IMG/VR virus record: IMGVR_UViG_3300013132_000025 | Location: 1 to 64,000 of that record | Direction: 5' to 3' (one strand) | DNA: 64,000 bases | Origin: a virus | Shown: piece after piece, positions 1 to 7,947 of the stretch | Position numbering within the stretch: position 1 is the stretch's first letter | How the letters are laid out: every line of letters starts with the position of its first letter | Position numbers and translations under genes: made by a program | Notes under the pieces: model-generated | What the model was told of the DNA's origin: nothing | What the model saw: only the letters and a program-made list of their open reading frames with translations | The model's database searches: none

Positions 1-38
1 CTAGTAGTAACAACTGTATTTTCAGATAATGAAGTCAT
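1..38 (-). CDS. Tail-fibre-like protein, third tandem paralog (5' end only)
   Basis: Only the first twelve codons are in the window; the gene runs off the left edge. The ATG at 38-36 overlaps the TAA of the next gene upstream (TAATG). The visible start, MTSLSENTVVTT, matches the starts of the two upstream genes (MTSISDTNVV and MTSISDTEVV), so it is very probably a third copy of the same family. No function can be read from so short a piece. Confidence 0.6.
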   Translation of the reverse strand, partial: MTSLSENTVVTT

Positions 39-1024
39 TATGCGCTCACTCTTATTGGGGTAAAACGAAGGTGTCTTTGTCCAAAGTTTGCAGTTCCCGT
101 TCCATTTCTTGCGTACAGAACTCTTAATGGATTCGTAGTAGTTAGTGTTAATGCGCGGCTAGTAAAAGAAGTTTGAACGTCAGCGGTCGTTGCATCAATT
201 TGAAAAAGAGCATTAGCAACATCTAATGGCGCTCCAGTTGACTGTGTAACAATTGTGGTAGAATATCCACCATTTGTTTCTTGGGAAATATATGAAAGAT
301 CTACCATATATTGTCCCGCGAGAGGAACTGAAAGCGACGGCCCAGAAGTTGCTAGATTGGTATAATTTGGGTAATTTGTTGTTGTTCCTTCCCAAGCAGC
401 AATAAAACTATATAAAGGTTGACCCCCAATAAACTCCCACTTATGGGTTGAAGAAGAACCAGCCCTATATCTAAAGTTCCATACAATTCCATTAGTATTA
501 TCGGCCAAGTATCTAACCTCTTGCCCATCTATAGCATTAGAAGGAAGGGATGTTACTAGGGGCGCATTGGGTGTTTGTACTATTAGTTGAGAGGCTTGGA
601 TGATTTTAGATACACGAAGATACATACCATGAGCATCTCCTGCTAACCCCAAAGTTCCACTTGCTAAATTTTTAGAACCCATAACTGTTATTGTATGAAC
701 CCCAGCAGCCGGTTCCCATCTTCTTTGTATATAAAAGGGGGTTCTAAATACTCCATTAGATGGAGTTGCAAAAAAACCGTTATTTTCTTGAGCAGCCCCG
801 TCTAAACTAAAACCTATCAATCCTTGAACAGTTGCAGTATCGGAATAACAAGTTGGAGAAAAATACTCTATTAATAAAGGACTTCCATCTGATACAATTG
901 TTATAGTTGGCATAATTGCAGCAGAAGATGTTGTTAAATTATAACTAGTTGTGCTTCTAGAGAAGCCCAACTCAACTAACCCACCCGGAGCATTAACAAC
1001 ATTAGTATCTGATATAGAGGTCAT
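38..1024 (-). CDS. Tail fibre / receptor-binding-like protein, tandem paralog
   Basis: A 328-aa protein with no transmembrane segment, rich in Thr, Ser and Gly as phage fibre proteins are. The N-terminal ~150 residues match the neighbouring 338-aa gene (shared NAPGGLVELG near residue 11). Residues 157-201 carry a module with LPSNAIDGQEV and KWEFIGG that recurs in at least five other tail proteins here. The C-terminal half after that module resembles the end of the 353-aa protein at 33997-35058. It lies four bases after its upstream neighbour and was probably made by gene duplication. A role in host recognition is inferred from family style and position; no specific ligand domain is recognised. 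Confidence 0.7.
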   Translation of the reverse strand: MTSISDTNVVNAPGGLVELGFSRSTTSYNLTTSSAAIMPTITIVSDGSPLLIEYFSPTCYSDTATVQGLIGFSLDGAAQENNGFFATPSNGVFRTPFYIQRRWEPAAGVHTITVMGSKNLASGTLGLAGDAHGMYLRVSKIIQASQLIVQTPNAPLVTSLPSNAIDGQEVRYLADNTNGIVWNFRYRAGSSSTHKWEFIGGQPLYSFIAAWEGTTTNYPNYTNLATSGPSLSVPLAGQYMVDLSYISQETNGGYSTTIVTQSTGAPLDVANALFQIDATTADVQTSFTSRALTLTTTNPLRVLYARNGTGTANFGQRHLRFTPIRVSA

Positions 1025-1027
1025 GAT

Positions 1028-2044
1028 TTAAGCCATTTCATAAGTGATGTTCCATGTAAAATAGTCGCCATTGCCCCAAGTGAAGGGATTAGTCTGATTC
1101 ACTCCACCAAAGTTTCCAGACTCTGTGTGAATAATATAAAATTGTCCAGCGCTCCACGGCGCACAACTTCCCGTCCACGCTCTCGTTCCCCCATCAATCA
1201 TTAATACAGAACCAACAATTAAACTATTGTAAGCGTTTGTTGGAAGATTAACCACAAAGTATCCACTTGCTGAAGTAGTAGATCCCCACTGTAGTTGACC
1301 TATATAATTTATAGTTTTTCCATAAACACGATATCTACTTTGTAAAGTTCCGTTTCCAAGAGTAATATTTGCAATTCCGGGGCTAAATGATTGCCACTCT
1401 GCGCCTCTAGAATCTCCCATCATATACCAAGCAGAGCCATTCCATTTATATCTTTGATAGCCCGCATAGGGAGAGGTAACGTAAAGGTCAACTTCTTGAC
1501 CCGTAACGAGGTTGCCTGCGGGCAAAGAAGTAACAATGGGCGCATTAGATTGAGTTACTAATAATTGAGAGGCTTGGAGGATTTTGCTTACGCGGAGGAA
1601 GGCGGGGGCGGAACCAGTTGTACCGCTTCCGGCCTCAATGCGTCCAGTATTTGTAGATGGGGACGTATTGGTGACGTACGCCTTGACGCTGTATGTGTGC
1701 GAGCCAGCAGAGGGAGACAAGCGCGCCATAAGATGAACTGGCTTGTTGTCGAAGTTTGCTACGCCGTTGTACTGGCGACCCCAACTTCTGATCTTTTCAG
1801 ACGAATCCTCAAATAGAGAGATGTTGAGTTCATAGTTTGCCGCATTGTACGGGCGTGCTTCGGGAGTAAAAAACTCCACCATGATCGGGCTTCCGTCGCA
1901 CACAACTGTAAGTGGCGCGATAACTTCTACGCCGGTTCCAGCGACACCATTATTTATTGCAACGCCCGACGTAATCTGCGAGTACCCCAACTCAACCAAC
2001 CCACCCGGCGCATTAACTACTTCTGTATCTGATATAGAGGTCAT
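1028..2044 (-). CDS. Tail fibre / receptor-binding-like protein, tandem paralog
   Basis: A 338-aa paralog of the adjacent 38-1024 product. The N-terminus begins MTSISDTEVVNAPGGLVELG, then comes a beta-rich region containing RVSKILQASQLLV (RVSKIIQASQLIV in the neighbour), then the recurring LPAGNLVTGQEV module with a KWNGSAWYMMG end. The C-terminal ~120 residues differ entirely from the paralog, a conserved shaft with an exchanged tip. It is separated by four bases from both neighbours and belongs to the minus-strand fibre operon. Receptor binding is inferred. Confidence 0.7.
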   Translation of the reverse strand: MTSISDTEVVNAPGGLVELGYSQITSGVAINNGVAGTGVEVIAPLTVVCDGSPIMVEFFTPEARPYNAANYELNISLFEDSSEKIRSWGRQYNGVANFDNKPVHLMARLSPSAGSHTYSVKAYVTNTSPSTNTGRIEAGSGTTGSAPAFLRVSKILQASQLLVTQSNAPIVTSLPAGNLVTGQEVDLYVTSPYAGYQRYKWNGSAWYMMGDSRGAEWQSFSPGIANITLGNGTLQSRYRVYGKTINYIGQLQWGSTTSASGYFVVNLPTNAYNSLIVGSVLMIDGGTRAWTGSCAPWSAGQFYIIHTESGNFGGVNQTNPFTWGNGDYFTWNITYEMA

Positions 2045-2048
2045 TATA

Positions 2049-3146
2049 TTATCCCATCAAATTTCCAGTAAAGAAACAATGGTAACTATGCATTGTACCT
2101 CCTGTTATCCAAATTTCAATATAATCTCCAGCGTTAAGAGGAATAATGCCACTTGCAGTATTGGCAATATATTGAGTTCCAGAATAGCCTCGCGGGAACG
2201 ATCCGGTTGACATAGTAGAACCATTTTTTCTAAAATCTGCATAAAAAGCAGACGGTGCAGAATTAAGAAGCGAATAGTGAAAATAATATGAGCCAGTGAT
2301 CGGTGCTGTGAATCTATTATTTGCCGCACTCCAGCAATTTCCGTCATTCACAGAAACAAAATTGAATGTTGCTTTATTTGTTGCAGATACTGTTGAACCG
2401 ACTTCATTTGCAACAAAAAATCTTGGTTGAGTAGACCCGCCCGCGCCAAATATTGTCCATTGGGTTCCGTCCCATCTTTTATTCCTAATAACAGAATTTT
2501 CATAATGATAAACTTCTTCACCAATTTGAGGATTAGAAGGAAGTTGAGTGACAACAGGTGGAGAGTTTTGATAAAACCAACCGCCTCTAGGAAGATCGGC
2601 CACAGCCTTAATAATATAATTAACTACTAGATAGGGGGGCGCGTCTGTTGGCGAGTTTGACGAAGATGCATTTTCAGGATTAACTTTGATTCCTGTTGTG
2701 TTTCCTTGCGTATCACTATAACCAGCGCCTGAATTTAATTGTAATCTATAAACCGTACTAGTGTCTGTTCCTTGACCGCTAGCAGCAACATTTGTTCTTT
2801 GAATGCTGTGCCCGTGACTAGGATCATAAACAGTATGTTGGTGCTTGGGTCTTCTATTATCAAGAGAGGCACCTTCATTTTGTCCTAAAGATGCAACATC
2901 AGCATGAGTGCCTTTTCCAAATGGCATTCTTCCTCTAAGATCGGGTATGTTAAACGTAGCAGAACCATCGCCCGAACCATATGTTGTGCTTAACGCCGAA
3001 AATAATTCAGGATATTGAATTCTAGATATAGCAGAGCCATCGCAGAATAACCAACCGGCAGGGGCATTTACTCCTGCAAAGGCTTCTATGACACCCACAG
3101 GGGTAGTTTGGACTACATTGTTTGCTAATGCTGATAAATTACCCAT
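2049..3146 (-). CDS. Phage tail collar-domain fibre with C1q-like C-terminus
   Basis: 365 aa. Residues ~15-75 match the phage Tail_Collar (microcystin-dependent-protein-like) family: PVGVIEAFAG, APAGWLFCDGSAISR, YPELFSAL, FNIPDLRGRMPFG. A His-rich stretch (KHQHTVYDPSHGHS) follows, as is usual in collar fibres. The recurring GQEV-type module (LPSNPQIGEEV ... KRWDGTQWTIFG) comes next. The last ~120 residues (FTAPITGSYYFHYS ... GDYIEIWITGG) look like a C1q/TNF-like trimeric jelly-roll. The start has GGAG six bases upstream and overlaps the previous stop (TAATG). Probable short tail fibre. Confidence 0.8.
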   Translation of the reverse strand: MGNLSALANNVVQTTPVGVIEAFAGVNAPAGWLFCDGSAISRIQYPELFSALSTTYGSGDGSATFNIPDLRGRMPFGKGTHADVASLGQNEGASLDNRRPKHQHTVYDPSHGHSIQRTNVAASGQGTDTSTVYRLQLNSGAGYSDTQGNTTGIKVNPENASSSNSPTDAPPYLVVNYIIKAVADLPRGGWFYQNSPPVVTQLPSNPQIGEEVYHYENSVIRNKRWDGTQWTIFGAGGSTQPRFFVANEVGSTVSATNKATFNFVSVNDGNCWSAANNRFTAPITGSYYFHYSLLNSAPSAFYADFRKNGSTMSTGSFPRGYSGTQYIANTASGIIPLNAGDYIEIWITGGTMHSYHCFFTGNLMG

Positions 3147-4270
3147 TATTGCTCCGCATAAAAAGAAACTCCGTCAAGCCCTACCCAAGTATTTCCTGTT
3201 CTGCTTGGATAAACGTTTCCTGAAGAATCTATATCAATTCTTGAAACAGTCCACGGTTCTCCAGATGTTGCTGGAAATAATTTTCTTGATGCGGGTCTAT
3301 ACCCCGCTGGCAAAACAAAGGAAATATCATTTGTTTTAGATCCTCCGTTTAACAAACCTTTAAGTATAACCAAACCATCTGGACTTTTTAAATATCCGGC
3401 AGTATCATAACTTGCCCCATAGTTACTCCATCCATTAATTAGTGCTGGGGCAATCCAAGAAGGTTTGGTAACTGCTCCCGTATCATACCAAGTACCTCCG
3501 CTATATCTTTTAGCAGTTTGATATATCGTTCCTGCAACAGTTTGTTGTAAATAAACTTCTTGCCCCTCGTATGGATTACTAGGAAGAGAAGTAACTAAAT
3601 CAGGACTAGAACTATTATACCAACCGCCGCGAGGCAATTCACTAACTGCTTTAATTATGTAGTTAAGGATCATTGTGGGTTGGGTATTGTTGTGGGCACC
3701 CCCACCGCCCGTGTTTTGATTAGTTGCAGTTCGACTATCTGCATAAACGATACGAGAGGCGTCAGAACCGTCGCCGCCACCACCACCATTGTCTACAATA
3801 TTATAATAAACTCCATCAGCGGCATTATTTAATGTAATAAATCTATCACCGGCAAAGGAATTCACTCGCATTTGGTGAATGTGAGCGTCTTGGGTGTGAG
3901 TGTGGCTTGGCATCTGGGATGTTGATAAAGTATTACTTTCAACACCACCATTATTGCCCAAAGCAGTTCCCGAGGCCCCAAAATAAGTGGAAGTTAATCT
4001 ATTAGTCGGCCCATTATTCATATTATTAACACCATCTCTACCGGCGATAGTGCGACCTCTTAAGTCAGGAAGAGTAAAAGTAGTAAACCCATCTCCTGAA
4101 CCATAGGTAGTTCCAATAACACTAAAGAGTTCGGGATATAATGCTCTTGATACTTGTGAGCCATCGCAAATGAGCCAACCATTGGGCGCGTTTGATCCTG
4201 CAAAAGCCTCTATGACTCCTACAGGTTGTGGTTGAACTGCAATGTTTGCGACTTTAGATAATACTGCCAT
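3146..4270 (-). CDS. Phage tail collar-domain fibre
   Basis: 374 aa. The N-terminal Tail_Collar domain reads PVGVIEAFAGSNAPNGWLIC, then YPELFSVIGTTYGSGDG and LPDLRGRTIAGRDG. A His-containing metal-binding-like segment (MPSHTHTQDAHIHQM) and a Gly-rich stretch follow. The shared LPSNPYEGQEV module sits at roughly residue 230. The C-terminal ~110 residues form a beta-rich tip (KSPDGLVILKGLLNGG) like that of many phage fibre heads. It is translationally coupled through TAATG overlaps on both sides and is a paralog of the flanking collar proteins with a different tip. Confidence 0.8.
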   Translation of the reverse strand: MAVLSKVANIAVQPQPVGVIEAFAGSNAPNGWLICDGSQVSRALYPELFSVIGTTYGSGDGFTTFTLPDLRGRTIAGRDGVNNMNNGPTNRLTSTYFGASGTALGNNGGVESNTLSTSQMPSHTHTQDAHIHQMRVNSFAGDRFITLNNAADGVYYNIVDNGGGGGDGSDASRIVYADSRTATNQNTGGGGAHNNTQPTMILNYIIKAVSELPRGGWYNSSSPDLVTSLPSNPYEGQEVYLQQTVAGTIYQTAKRYSGGTWYDTGAVTKPSWIAPALINGWSNYGASYDTAGYLKSPDGLVILKGLLNGGSKTNDISFVLPAGYRPASRKLFPATSGEPWTVSRIDIDSSGNVYPSRTGNTWVGLDGVSFYAEQ

Positions 4271-4602
4271 TATTCACTCTTTGGATATTTTTTTTTAATT
4301 TGAGATATTTTAGAAATCCAATTTTCAGTTCCATTAATTGAATCCCAATAAATCATATCTAACTGTTCTACTATTTCAGGATATTCTTTTTTTCTATTTA
4401 ATGAATAAGAAAAGTTATCCCAGTCTTTTTGCATCTCATCTATTTTATCTTGCACTTCTTTATCAGTAGGCTTTTCTTGGTGTTCGTCAGCCCAATTAAT
4501 TTTCCAATTATTTTTTGCATCATATTCAACTGACCACAAAGAATCTGGTTTTAAAATATGAAGTGCGTTTTCTACACATGGGAATTTATTATTATCAATC
4601 AT
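4270..4602 (-). CDS. Small tail-fibre-associated protein, probable fibre assembly chaperone
   Basis: A 110-aa Trp- and Lys-rich protein encoded between two collar fibres. Its C-terminal half (RKKEYPEIVEQLDMIYWDSI ... KKKYPKSE) matches a short segment common in phage proteins beside tail fibres, often annotated XkdW-like or tail-fibre chaperone; the pattern is a PTDKEVQDKIDE helix followed by EYP..EQLDMIY. The start has GGAG nine bases upstream and overlaps the previous gene by four bases (ATGA). Function is inferred from family resemblance and position. Confidence 0.55.
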   Translation of the reverse strand: MIDNNKFPCVENALHILKPDSLWSVEYDAKNNWKINWADEHQEKPTDKEVQDKIDEMQKDWDNFSYSLNRKKEYPEIVEQLDMIYWDSINGTENWISKISQIKKKYPKSE

Positions 4603-5867
4603 TGAGCAATCTCCATCGCAATTCCGTATGAAACCATAGATTCATACGCATCTTGTGTTGCTCCGTTTAAGGTTCTGTTTACCGCAAGAGTAAAGTTGCC
4701 TCCACTGCTAGATCTGATTGCTGGAGCGTATGTTCTAGCGTTTGTTGACCCCAAAGAACTATCTACATAAGTTAACTTCCAATTACTTGGTGTAGAATCT
4801 TCATTCTGATCATAAAAACCACTCATCATTCCAGACCATCTAGAGTTTCCAAGAACAGTATTATATCCATCTGAAACTAATGATCCATCTTTGTGAATTA
4901 GAAATACATTATCTTGATGCAATTCTCCATTGATAGTCCACTCGCAAATAATTCTAGAGTTACTAAATCTTGGAGTAATTGTTAAATTTAAACCAGTTAT
5001 TGTGTTTCCGTTTCCAGTATTTGAAGAAGCAAACGTTGTTCTGGTGTCCATTCTAGTAACTACTGTTTGAATAACAGAACCCGTAGGTTGTGCGACTCCA
5101 GAAACTTGCTGCCAGTTTGAACCACTATACCAGTAATAGACTAAAGCAGTTCCTCCAGTAGATAATAAAGCAGTTTCTCCATATGCTGGATTTAATGGAA
5201 GTTGAGTAACGACAGGTGGACTAGAATTGTTATACCAACCGCCCCTAGCAATATCTGCTACTGCTTTAATTATGTAGTTAACAATAAGAGTAGGTTGGGT
5301 ATTGTTGTGGGCACCATTACCACCTGTGTTTTGATTAGTTGCCGTAACTCCCATAGCCGTTAAATTTTGACCCCCATATACGCCAGCCCAAACCCCAGAA
5401 GGGGAGAACGTAAATGTTGCTCCACCTGAAAGACCTCCAAAGTTTGCACCCCAACTGTGTCCTCCGGGAGATTCTACAGAGTGTGAGTGAGCATTTTGAG
5501 TGTGAGTGTGAGATGCTAATTGTGCTTCTGTTAATTGATGGCTTTCAGACCCACCGGAAGCCCCAAGATTGGTTGCAGTTCCTCCAAAATAAGAACTTGT
5601 TAGCCTGTTAGCCGCAGTACCACCCATATTATCTTTACCCGCAGGAACCCGGCCTCTTAAGTCTGGAAGATTAAAAGTCGTTGCTCCGTTCCCGGAACCA
5701 TACGAAGTTCCTATGGTGCTAAATAAGTCAGAATAATCTCCACGGCTAACCGCACTGCCATCACAGAGTAGCCAGCCAGTAGGGGCGTTTGCTCCAGCAA
5801 ATGCTTGTATAGAACCGACAGGTAAACCGGGGGTGGCTACATTAGCAACAGTGGAAAGAACCGCCAA
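4599..5867 (-). CDS. Phage tail collar-domain fibre (TTG start)
   Basis: 422 aa. The start is TTG at 5867, backed by a GGAGAG site ten bases upstream and by alignment of the encoded MAVLSTVANVA with the ATG-started paralog MAVLSKVANIA at 4270. The Tail_Collar domain contains PVGSIQAFAGANAPTGWLLC and LPDLRGRVPAGKDN; a His-rich segment (SHTHTQNAHSHS) and Gly-rich region follow. A diverged copy of the shared module (LPLNPAYGE) lies near residue 230. The C-terminal ~170 residues are beta-rich and unique to this copy. Probable adhesin with an exchangeable tip. Confidence 0.78.
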   Translation of the reverse strand: MAVLSTVANVATPGLPVGSIQAFAGANAPTGWLLCDGSAVSRGDYSDLFSTIGTSYGSGNGATTFNLPDLRGRVPAGKDNMGGTAANRLTSSYFGGTATNLGASGGSESHQLTEAQLASHTHTQNAHSHSVESPGGHSWGANFGGLSGGATFTFSPSGVWAGVYGGQNLTAMGVTATNQNTGGNGAHNNTQPTLIVNYIIKAVADIARGGWYNNSSPPVVTQLPLNPAYGETALLSTGGTALVYYWYSGSNWQQVSGVAQPTGSVIQTVVTRMDTRTTFASSNTGNGNTITGLNLTITPRFSNSRIICEWTINGELHQDNVFLIHKDGSLVSDGYNTVLGNSRWSGMMSGFYDQNEDSTPSNWKLTYVDSSLGSTNARTYAPAIRSSSGGNFTLAVNRTLNGATQDAYESMVSYGIAMEIAQ

Positions 5868-5869
5868 TT

Positions 5870-6652
5870 TTAATCACTCTCCGTAAAGAAGGCAACGCTC
5901 TGAGTGCCGCTTTGAGCCACACCATGAATTGCCGCTTGTGGAGCGCGATCAATAACAGCAGTCTGTCCGGGGGCTAACCTTAGTCCCGAACCAGATGCAA
6001 CACCAGATGCTCCAAGCCAAATATAATCTGTTCCTAGATTGGTAAGAACAGCGGTTCTTCTCGTTGAAGATGCTGCAATAATTTGAGCAGATGATGAAAC
6101 AGCAGCGGAGCCGTGAGCAATAGCAGAACCGCGCTCAATTGTATTTGCTGTTCCTGCAACCGATACTGTACCTTGTGTATAAAGGGCACTTGCAGAACCG
6201 TTGGTAACTGTAGTTGTACCTGCAACATAAGCGGGGGCAGAGGCTGGAATAGTTACCGTACCAGCAACATAACCGGGAGCAGATGCGGGGATAGTTGCAG
6301 TAGTTGTTCCTTGAACAAAGAGTGCGCCAGCGGCTGCATTGGTCGCAGTAGTAGTGCCTTGAACAAACAACGCACCGGCAGCAACATTAGTAGCAGTAAC
6401 AGTTCCACCAACAAACCAGTTACCTGATTGAATAGCAGTTACGGGCCAAGTACCAGAACCAACATTAGCAGTAACAGTCCATGAGCCACCTTGATTGACA
6501 GTACCACCGATATTCCAGTTGCCTGATTGGATGGCATTTACATTCCATGTGGCATTTTGAGATACAGTACCAATAATTGCTGCGGTGCCCGAAGGAGTAG
6601 ATGTAACAGTTCCTTGAACCTTAACGGTATTTACTACAATTGGAGCGCCCAT
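5870..6652 (-). CDS. Repetitive Ala/Thr-rich tail fibre-like protein
   Basis: 260 aa built from short repeats: GTVNQGG/IQSGNW units in the N-terminal third, then GALFVQGTTTATN and IPASAP.YVAGT units in the middle, visible also as DNA repeats around 6230-6540. The C-terminal ~65 residues (RRTAVLTNLGTDYIWLGASG ... SVAFFTESD) form a separate beta-sandwich-like cap found on other phage structural proteins. The ATG overlaps the preceding TAA. Probably a thin fibre or baseplate decoration; the repeats suggest length variation by slippage. Confidence 0.6.
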   Translation of the reverse strand: MGAPIVVNTVKVQGTVTSTPSGTAAIIGTVSQNATWNVNAIQSGNWNIGGTVNQGGSWTVTANVGSGTWPVTAIQSGNWFVGGTVTATNVAAGALFVQGTTTATNAAAGALFVQGTTTATIPASAPGYVAGTVTIPASAPAYVAGTTTVTNGSASALYTQGTVSVAGTANTIERGSAIAHGSAAVSSSAQIIAASSTRRTAVLTNLGTDYIWLGASGVASGSGLRLAPGQTAVIDRAPQAAIHGVAQSGTQSVAFFTESD

Positions 6653-7005
6653 TACGCTGTAATCCTATTCACGAATCCACCTACATTTACAACCGAGCCA
6701 ACGTCGGCATATGCTTTAACAACAAGTCCGTTTTGTAATAAGAATGAAGGGATAATTTCGATAAGACCTACGTTTGCAGGAAGAACAAATTTAACTTCAT
6801 TGTTTGCGCCAGTTCCACCATACTCAACAGTAAGAGTTGCGTCGGTGCTGTGATAATTAGTTGCAAAGATATGGAGTTCATCAATATTGGCGGTGCCAGA
6901 AACGGCAGTGTGGATAGTATTGGCTCCTGCCGTAGAAGTGCCAGTTACTTGAATGAATCGGCCATTAGTAGAGCCGGATAGTAATAGTTTGCTAATAGAT
7001 GCCAT
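6652..7005 (-). CDS. Small structural protein of the tail-fibre cluster
   Basis: A 117-aa, beta-rich, Gly/Thr/Val-rich protein without Cys or a membrane segment. It starts MASISKLLLSGSTNGRF and contains an alternating hydrophobic pattern typical of phage beta-sandwich proteins. The gene is joined to both neighbours by TAATG overlaps, so it is made with the fibre proteins. No catalytic motif is visible and no family could be named with confidence; it may be a fibre adaptor or decoration protein. Confidence 0.5.
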   Translation of the reverse strand: MASISKLLLSGSTNGRFIQVTGTSTAGANTIHTAVSGTANIDELHIFATNYHSTDATLTVEYGGTGANNEVKFVLPANVGLIEIIPSFLLQNGLVVKAYADVGSVVNVGGFVNRITA

Positions 7006-7547
7006 TATCCAAATACCTCTTTGTTAAGTTTGACTGCTAGGGCCAAATCGTCCCCTCCTACATTAAGGTTCGTTCCAACAACAAAGGCTCCATCTGTAGT
7101 TAATGAAGCAGAACCCGAACGATATAAATTAGTATCTTCTTGTGCGGAACCTGAACCCCACTCAACAGTTCCTCCAGCATCAATGCTTAGACGAGGTTGA
7201 GTATCTCCATCATCTCTAATCTGAAAGTTTTCGTCATCGGGGCTATCACCTTGAAGAAGTGATTGCTGCGGGTGATTGACATAATAGCGAGAAGTTGCAA
7301 CTCCATATTGTGAAGAAATTGTTATGTCATATAAACCAATTTCCAACCAACCAGTGAACGAGCCATCGGCCCCCGAGATAAGAGGTTGCGATACTGTCCC
7401 TGCCCCAGTCTCTCCTGAGTAAACGGTAGCAATAGTTGTTCCGGGAGAAACTGTAATATCGGCTGTGGCACCGGAGATTGCATTACCATTAAGGTCTTGG
7501 ACCTTGCGAGTAATTGGAGTGCGAAGAATTAAGGGATTGGTTGACAT
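7005..7547 (-). CDS. Tail fibre-like protein with WGSG repeat module
   Basis: 180 aa. The N-terminal ~95 residues resemble an Ig-like or carboxypeptidase-regulatory-like beta domain (VQDLNGNAISGATADITVSP ... IGLYDITIS). Residues ~125-165 carry a module with EWGSGSAQEDTNLYRSG and LTTDGAF that appears twice more in the protein at 59185-59979. The ATG overlaps the upstream stop closely and the gene lies inside the fibre operon. Likely a fibre or baseplate-attached protein; the function is inferred from company and composition. Confidence 0.55.
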   Translation of the reverse strand: MSTNPLILRTPITRKVQDLNGNAISGATADITVSPGTTIATVYSGETGAGTVSQPLISGADGSFTGWLEIGLYDITISSQYGVATSRYYVNHPQQSLLQGDSPDDENFQIRDDGDTQPRLSIDAGGTVEWGSGSAQEDTNLYRSGSASLTTDGAFVVGTNLNVGGDDLALAVKLNKEVFG

Positions 7548-7551
7548 TTAT

Positions 7552-7947
7552 TTACTTTCTATAGTAAGCATAAATTGCATCATTTGCGCCGGGGGCAACA
7601 GTCATTGTAACTACGGTGCCGCTTAATGTATAATCTCCAGCAGATCCCGGAGACATAAACAAACCTCCAACATAAAGTTGGAGACTGGCAGAAGGTGTTG
7701 GGGTGCCAGCAAGAGTAAATGTTACATTATTGCTGTTTTTTGTTCCTACTGGAATTTCCGAATCAACAAAAGTAACAAAATTTGGAATTGCAGTTGGAAC
7801 ATAAGCCGTTCCATTAAAAATTAATGCTTGTCCATTTGTTGCAGAACCTGCTGAAAGAATAGATACTGGAAGACCAGCGGTACCGATATCTGCGCTACCA
7901 ATGTTTAGTGGACCCAATCTACTCTTTGGTACTTTAGAATAACTCAT
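7552..7947 (-). CDS. Tail fibre-associated beta protein
   Basis: 131 aa. The C-terminal ~80 residues (SNNVTFTLAGTPTPSASLQL ... YTLSGTVVTMTVAPGANDAI) match a widespread small beta domain in phage tail proteins that ends in Y-Y-R. The N-terminus has a Gly/Ala-rich segment (GSATNGQALIFNGTAYVP) found in fibre shafts. The start has GGAG nine bases upstream, and the gene overlaps the 3' end of the upstream gene by 14 bases. Structural role inferred. Confidence 0.55.
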   Translation of the reverse strand: MSYSKVPKSRLGPLNIGSADIGTAGLPVSILSAGSATNGQALIFNGTAYVPTAIPNFVTFVDSEIPVGTKNSNNVTFTLAGTPTPSASLQLYVGGLFMSPGSAGDYTLSGTVVTMTVAPGANDAIYAYYRK

